This document shows positions 57,720-64,000 of a DNA stretch of 64,000 nt, piece by piece. The notes beneath the pieces were generated by a model. That model was not told the origin of the DNA and ran no database searches. It saw only the letters and a list, made by a program, of their open reading frames with translations. The position numbers were made by a program, and so were the translations under genes. Where the stretch lies: contig MBPM02000093.1 in NCBI GenBank assembly GCA_001695595.3, positions 124,001 to 188,000 on the forward strand, in the 5' to 3' direction. Source of the DNA: Plasmopara viticola (lineage: Eukaryota > Oomycota > Peronosporomycetes > Peronosporales > Peronosporaceae). How positions within the stretch are numbered: position 1 is the stretch's first letter; the number at the start of each line of letters is the position of its first letter.

Positions 57720-60700
57720 TTAAGATAATTTGTGGCTTATACCTAGGAGGGTGTGTGTCGATACCGGCTCCCTGTTTTTATTTCTTGTTTTATCACGACT
57801 ATCGTTTTGCAAGCAGCTGCCTCCGACAATATTGCTCACAGAATTGTGCTTACTGTCAAAACATTTTCTCCAAATTAAGGGTTTGCGTTGGATGCTTTGT
57901 GATTCTGATTGATGTAGATATACGTTGTCAAAATGTGTCTCTATATCAAAAAAATAATACAACATAGAGACAGCTAAATATCCACGAACTAGAGCATCAA
58001 CTTATATTTTGCAATAATTGGCAGCTTTATATCTTTAAAATCAGAGTATGAGTTGTCATCCGACAGCTAAGATGTTTCAAAAGTAACATTTGGTAGAAAG
58101 CCGTCATTTGGACTCAGGTGATCCTAACAAGCCATTTCTAAGCTCTTTATACTCTGCCAGAATCGTTTTGACCGGATTGAGAGGCTGCAAAAACCGGAAG
58201 GAATGTGACGGAGTGCTATCATGTCCTAATGAAACTTTAAGATAGCGCGCAGAGGCTTTTGCTGAAGCTGATTTGTCTTTGTTTTTGGTACTTGTTGATT
58301 CATATGCTGAGGCATACGCGGGTCTCTGCAAATTGCTCACACGGTTGAGGGCTCAATAGGTCGCAGATCAAAAAGTTGAAATGCATTCTGTGGCGCAAAT
58401 AGAGATACGCACCCCTATCGACAAAAGTCTAAGGAGCTGAGCAGGAAAAGGGTGAGGCCTGTAAAGGAAGCGATCGCAAAACGCTCGCATCTTGAAGATT
58501 TTTAAAGTAGACAGGACAAGTGTCGAGGCCCTTTCTTTTTTAATTAAAAAAATGCTTTGCTTCAGAATATCCATTAACATCCGACCGACATATACACCAG
58601 CGTGACTATGTGGCTCCGATCCGTGCGCACTCGACGTGGATTGTTTTTTAACTTTGATACACTTATAGTACTTGCAGGGGCTAGTGTGACTTCGGGCAAA
58701 TTTAAAAAAAAAGTTAACGGCATGATTCGGCAATCGAGCTATCTATAGACAGGTTGCTTTCCAATTCTAATTGTCTGCACTTCTATGAAGTTTATCGTTT
58801 CGCTTAAATACTGTTCTGGCAAGCCTTAATTGTTTTCCACGCAACTTCAAACGGTTAAATATGGAATGGGATTCGTGCTAGCTCAAGTCGTTTGACGAAT
58901 TTACTTGGCATCGTGTTCTTAGTCAGCATGTGGAAAGAGCAAAGTCGACTGCGTGAGCAGGAAGAGGGATTGTATCCTAGAAGTGTTAGTGTTACTGATG
59001 GATGAGGGCACTCAGCCAGTCTTCTTCTCAACTCTCGTCTTCACAAAATAATCAGTTGAGGAAGCGCGATCGCCTTGTCACCCTTACTTCATTAGCAAAC
59101 TATACTAGTTTGTGAGCGCATTTTTTGTGCACATTTGCTATGTCAAGCTACAAAATAAGGCCCCGACCATAAATGTTGCCGGCACGGATGTGTTGTGCCA
59201 CCTATAAGTATTTTTTTATGCTGATGATGGCGCAATCGCTATGTTCTGTTTGCTATATCTTCTAGAAGCGACGCGCATAGTTATATCTAGCTCGGAGAGG
59301 TATCTAAACCTAAGATCCATAAATAAGACCGCATAATTAGCATCATACTGAATTCGAAATAAATTTAGAAAAAAAAGTTGACAAGCTTTCCCTTTTACGT
59401 CACAGATCAAAAAGTTCCAGCATTGCTAATAGTGTATGACGACAAAAAAACTGTGACAAGTTGAAGGTGTCAAATACTAAGTGTACAAAAATAATGCAGT
59501 CATAAACAAATTGGATTATATCCTGTGTCAGCAGCCCAGGAGTTCTAGAAGCAATCCAAGGCCACTTTTGACCACTCCAAGCAAGACAACAAGCCAATAC
59601 ATGGTGCCTCATATGAACCTTTCCGCAATGCTTGTGCGCGCTCATCCGGCGTCTGGATGTATACAATTAAAGACATATGTATTGGTGGCTGGTAAATCGC
59701 AAGAATTTGTTTTATGGGCATTCAATTGGCTCATTTTGCGTGAAAGTTGGCGACAATTCATCGATATACGAGCGATTATGCTACCTAGCACGAAGAAGGG
59801 ATGCTATATTTTTACTTTCCTCCTTTTATGTATGTCAATTGATACGTGCAGCTGACCAAGAAGCCGCTTGGTAATGATGAGCAAGCTTACAGCCTCAAAT
59901 TATATGCTACGCTAAACCTATTACGATAATAGCACCTTATATAGTGGCGTGTACATTCCCATCTAAATCCTTACTTGCGTCCTTGGTGAGCACAGTGTCG
60001 CTTACATTCACCGTCCACCGCAAATTAGATTGTGGCCAACTTAAGGGATCGCTAAGGATATCCAGTACATTTTGAACCTGAGTGTAACTTGGCTCCGATG
60101 CATAGCCATCAGACGAACAGCCAAGTCACCGAACGGCAACAATATTCGTGTCGTTGAGGGTACTTTTGTCGTAAAATGTCTAGCCTTTGCGTGCTCTGCC
60201 CAGTCGCGTAAGCGCCACTTCACACGAAGCAGTTCATGCTTTTTTGAGCTGACACCAGTTAGTGCCCGTACTACAGCGTGGCAAATTAGCTTCTTTTACA
60301 AGCTGTTTTATCGATTATTCACAACGTGTCAATTGCTTCCGATCTATGTACATATCTATACAAGCGATAAAAACAGCTGCACAACTTAGCTAATAATGGC
60401 AGTATACTTTGTGTCATTGCAGACCGTATTAATAGTTAAGAATCGTGTCACTATACTGTTACTAGCAGAATGGGCGCATAACGCGCAGTGCGTTTTTAAG
60501 CACACAGTATATCCTTTTGTCTGAAAACTTTCTGGATATGGTTTGCAACCATCCTATGCAAGCGAGCACCCAGAGATTTAGCTACGTTCCTCAATGCAGA
60601 CAGCGGAAACTGAATGATCTCTTTGACACCATCTTGCCTGGCAAACTAAAAGTTAAAATATTGTATGATAAATAGCTTTGCTTTGTTATTTCGAAATTTT

Positions 60701-61037
60701 ATACCTTAAATTTAACTACAGGTACACAAACGTAACTATATTAGTATATTTATTAACATTTGGCAAACTGAAACTAAAGACGAGATCCAACGGCCCGCCG
60801 GAAGTGGTAGGCTCTATTCAGGAGCTGACGTGTGAGCCGCTAATCTGACATTCTGGCAAGTTTTGCTGGTCCTAGCATATCTGGTCATCTATCTGAGCAT
60901 GAAACGCCCACCTGTATGTTGAAAAGTGCAAAAAAGCTGTTTTAGCCCAAATGACCGTTTGATGGATCATCATATGCCTCCAGAAGTATATCATACTTAA
61001 AATTAATAATCTTCTCGAGGCTTAATCTTTTCAGCCC
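57720..61037. other. Intergenic with unclear scraps
   Basis: Apart from the possible WW-gene exons (58104-58733, minus), nothing is recognised. A 124-residue plus frame (59481-59855) and its neighbour in another frame (59677-59874, FYGHSIGSFCVKVGDNSSIY) are unidentified. Confidence 0.4.
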
Positions 61038-61717
61038 ACCATACAGATGAGATTTGAGCTACCGGAATTCACGCGCTAGAACTAAGCTGTCTCAATTGCG
61101 GGATGCTGGTAGGATTCCGGCCCGTATTGAGACCGAGTTCCGTACCCCTCATTACACTATGAGGCTTTTTAGGTCAGTAAGGCGTCCCCCACCCGACCCA
61201 TTATTTTACCTTATCGAGCGCGAGTTGGTTGGGCAGTCACACACTCGGGTGTGATGGCTCGTCCTCTTTAGTGACCTAGCTCCGACTGCCATATTTCGGA
61301 CCTTTGAATATCGAACCAAGTACCTCCCGGTCCTGGGTCGATCGGCTAACCGCTCGAGCCTCAGCGTCGGTTCACCATACAGTAGAAATTTAAGTTACCG
61401 GAACCCACGCGCTAGGATTAAGCTGTCTCTATCGCGGGATGCTGATAGCAATCCGACCCTAGTGGGACCGGGTTCCATACCCCTCATTACACTATGGGGC
61501 TTTTTTGGTCAGTGGGGCGTCCCCCACCCAACCCTTTTATTACCCAATCGGGCGCGAGTTAGTAGGGCGGTCACACACTCGGGTGTGATGGCTCGTCCAC
61601 TTTAGTGACCTATCTCCGGCTTCCTTAATTCGGATCCTATGGGTATCGAACCAGGTACCTCCCGGTCCTGGGTCGAACGGCTAACCGCTCGAGCCACAGG
61701 GTCGGTTCACCATACAG
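61038..61717 (-). mobile_element. Tandem pair of tRNA-derived SINEs
   Basis: Two roughly 335-bp units (about 61047-61373 and 61383-61708) are separated and bounded by three copies of ACCATACAG (61038, 61374, 61709). On the minus strand each unit begins with a tRNA-like head. In unit 2 an A-box-like GTGGCTCGAGCGGTTAGCC (61679-61697) and a B-box GGTTCGATACC (61642-61652) are about 55 nt apart, as in tRNA genes. In unit 1 the boxes are at 61344-61362 and about 61306-61316. The body is non-coding. Such tRNA-derived SINEs are known in Phytophthora; RNA polymerase III would transcribe them. The anticodon arm is too decayed to name the parent tRNA. Confidence 0.8.
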
Positions 61718-61719
61718 TA

Positions 61720-62165
61720 TAGCAGAACGTTCATTCACTCTTGGCAGTGCAGCTTTGATCGCTGTCGACTCGGCGCTGACACTTTCGCCTGCAATGGATA
61801 AAATCATTCAATACTGAAATTTATTTCACCGCTTGACGAATCAACTTGTAATTTAAAGCTCAATTCAACCTACATAGTTCGAGTCATAATTTGGCTTGGT
61901 CGAATGCGTGTCGACAAGCACATTGAGCTTGCCAGGCGTATGTCTAGCGTGAAAGTTGAACTACATGGAGAATGACAACTGTTCGCTCATAGTTTGAACA
62001 AGTAGATTTAATTTATCGCCGTCGTCAGAGATTTATTGACCACAAAGATTTTGATAGCCCAAAAGACGCATTTAAATTTTATGAGTGTGTGGTTTATCAG
62101 TATTTTTTTAAATTCCATCATGACTAGGTTAGGCTGAACTGAATGAAGGTAGCTCGCTTGTCTCC
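61720..62165. other. Intergenic, nothing recognised
   Basis: No frame or motif of note. Confidence 0.5.
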
Positions 62166-62169
62166 GTTT

Positions 62170-62640
62170 TCATCGTGTTGCAAAAATACAGGTGATTTTT
62201 TTGCCGGAAGTGTCACATAACGACGCAATTGCCTTTGTTATGTATGTCAAGACCACAGTAAGAAACAATAAGTTGATGTGTACTGGTGCTGGTCTTCTTG
62301 AGTTGTAAATCGATAAAAGCTTCGTAAGATCGGCAGATATTGTACTAGGCCTAATTTCTTCTTCAAAGCCATTAAGAATGGCCAAGCCAAGACAGCTTTG
62401 ATATTTTTGGAGTCTGTTTGAGACCCATGAAAGGAGCCAAGAATGAATGTGAAATTTGAGAATTTTGTCAGCTCAGTCATAATTTTTATCCTTGATCTAT
62501 ACTTTGTGGTTTGTTCACTTAAACGCAACCAGTGTATGCGCTAAAAGTTGATCTTGGAGTATGTTATGGCGGCTAAACCATGGCTTTTACGGATTACGAA
62601 AGCCTTTAAAAGTAGATGGACTCCGTCGAAAGCATAAGAC
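62170..62640 (-). mobile_element. Ty3/Gypsy pol fragment
   Basis: The minus frame 62247-62528 reads FTFILGSFHGSQTDSKNIKA, VLAWPFLMALKKKLGLVQYL. This is the RT-to-RNase H connection of Gypsy pol, where the family pattern is F-L-G-x-x-I-x-x-x-G-hh-x-x-x-x-x-K-V-x-A-h-x-x-W-P, then hR-x-F-L-G-L-x-x-Y-h. Frames on both sides are broken. It is on the opposite strand from the 5 kb Gypsy remnant, so it is a separate insertion. Confidence 0.7.
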
Positions 62641-64000
62641 ATACCGCATGGATGCTTCTTTGCTCTTCAGCTCCTAAGTCCGTTGCGACATAACGACATA
62701 ATTTGGAGGCCTCACACTGAGACGCAAGCAATCTATTTTGGCAAACAGCGTTCTTTCAGAAAAGAAAAAAAATACTTAGCATTGGGCAACCTGCTAGGAG
62801 GAGCCAAATTATCATGATAAGGGTGTAATTATGCACTCAACTTTGATTTATTCCATAGAACTCGGCAGCTCTCGAACACGTACTGAGCACAGCAAGTGTC
62901 CTGGTTTTGCACGCAAACGTATGAGAGTATAACAATCGATTTCCACTCTTGACAGACTCGGGTGCGCTGCCCAAAAATTGGACCTTCCTAAATAATTGCC
63001 GTCAGCTAAGATGTCTTAAAAGAAAGCTGCAAAACTAAGTCGGTTTTAGTTTATCTGGCTTATGAAATGGCTTGAAGCAGATTGTTTTTAATAAGTCTTG
63101 ATATCGTAAACTTGCCTCAGGTGATATAAAACAGTCTTCAGTTTTGTCTAATTTCTTCAAAAGAGGCTTTGGACGAACATGTCGTCAAATTGTGTCTGTT
63201 CGAACAATGACCAAAACACCTTCGTGGCAAAGGGCTTTAGCGCCGCCGCGATATTCATTAGCTTTGTATTATCACTGGCCACTCCCATTGTCAAGCTAAG
63301 TGGTTCATAAAGCGTACTCTTAAACATGCAGTAAAGGAGCAAATTTTTCGTTTAACTGCCTGGTGACAGCGTATTTTGAAAAATAAACACGTACCCGCCT
63401 TCTCAATTCGGTGGGAATTTTTAGAGTGGATCTTCAGATTCCACATTTAAAATTCTCTGAAGTTAAGAATACAACGGAACTATGAGCCAAGAATATTATC
63501 TATGAAAATGTTTAGGGACGCCTTTGTATAAAACAGATCATGTTTTTTTATTCAATAGAGTCGCCATGCTAAGCGCAAGGTCGTTATCGACACCCAAAGA
63601 TCAAATTTAAAGTGCATCTCTATTCTTGCCTTGCGAAGCTATGTTCCCGATCATGGTGGTACGCATTGTGTCTTGCACATGTGTGGCTTGCAGTGATATT
63701 TGCACCCCCTTGTGAAATTTTGTTACCCTAGTTCTTAGCTTAATATTTTCTGATTGTGGCTACAGGCAAACTCATGAATCAGGTTGTTCTAGTGTCTTTG
63801 TCAGCCGGTGCTGCTAGCTTTCTGGTAAATAATTTTTATAATCATTGATACGTCAATCTTCGGGAAATAATATTACCATCAAAACCTTTTTTATCTCGGA
63901 ACTATACCTGCCCATCCTTCATATCGTCGGAACTCTACGCAACAAAGGTATGAAAAGACTCACTACGGCATCTTATTGATCGGCTGGTATATGTCAACCC
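62640..64000. other. Intergenic, possible further Gypsy scraps
   Basis: Upstream parts of the same minus-strand Gypsy element may lie here (for example a 61-residue frame at 63157-63342), but I see no diagnostic motif. The window ends without a gene. Confidence 0.4.

Noticed and set aside
1..64000. RXLR or Crinkler effector genes
   Set aside because: I looked for a signal peptide followed by RXLR-EER or by an LFLAK-type leader in the open frames and found none that is convincing.
1..64000. CRISPR array, bacterial operon or prophage
   Set aside because: No regularly spaced repeats, and genes have introns and eukaryotic families.

Overview
The window looks like nuclear DNA of a filamentous oomycete (Peronosporales: Phytophthora or a downy mildew). 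The reasons are short GT-AG introns of 57-78 nt, long exons, small gene islands in AT-leaning repeat-rich DNA, decayed Ty3/Gypsy, LINE and SINE remnants, and protein types known from this group. Genus cannot be fixed from the sequence alone.

Layout. 1-11.6 kb is a gene desert with a decayed Gypsy element (about 4.9-6.94 kb), one copy of a dispersed repeat (3.68-4.88 kb) and two weak hypothetical ORFs. 11.63-16.40 kb is a large imperfect palindrome carrying two divergent, about 97% identical acid phosphatase genes, plus a gene fragment and nested inverted repeats. 16.4-21.1 kb is again repeat and desert, with the second copy of the dispersed repeat in permuted order.

21.1-29.0 kb is a compact housekeeping island. 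It holds an RRM/triple-CCCH RNA-binding protein (-), an SLC35B-type nucleotide-sugar transporter (+, one intron) and a long kinesin-4-like gene (-, six exons). The last exon of the kinesin gene reads like the antiparallel microtubule bundler MAP65/PRC1/Ase1. The kinesin frame has one TAA stop and a lost codon at switch I.

34.4-36.2 kb holds a DadA-like FAD amino-acid dehydrogenase. 37.9-42.5 kb is a broken LINE on the minus strand. 50.3-51.5 kb encodes a cyclin-Y-like cyclin. 51.8-55.0 kb is a tandem array of two plus a fragment of a gene with a Uma2-like PD-(D/E)XK nuclease fold. 57.2-58.7 kb has a FAR1/MULE transposase-type fragment beside a WW-domain fragment. 61.04-61.72 kb is a tandem pair of tRNA-derived SINEs, and 62.2-62.5 kb a Gypsy pol scrap.

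The best candidate for something undescribed is the kinesin-4/MAP65 fusion. In animals the kinesin-4 KIF4A and the bundler PRC1 are separate partners at the spindle midzone; here one transcription unit seems to encode both. The phosphatase palindrome and the Uma2-like tandem array show recent local gene amplification.
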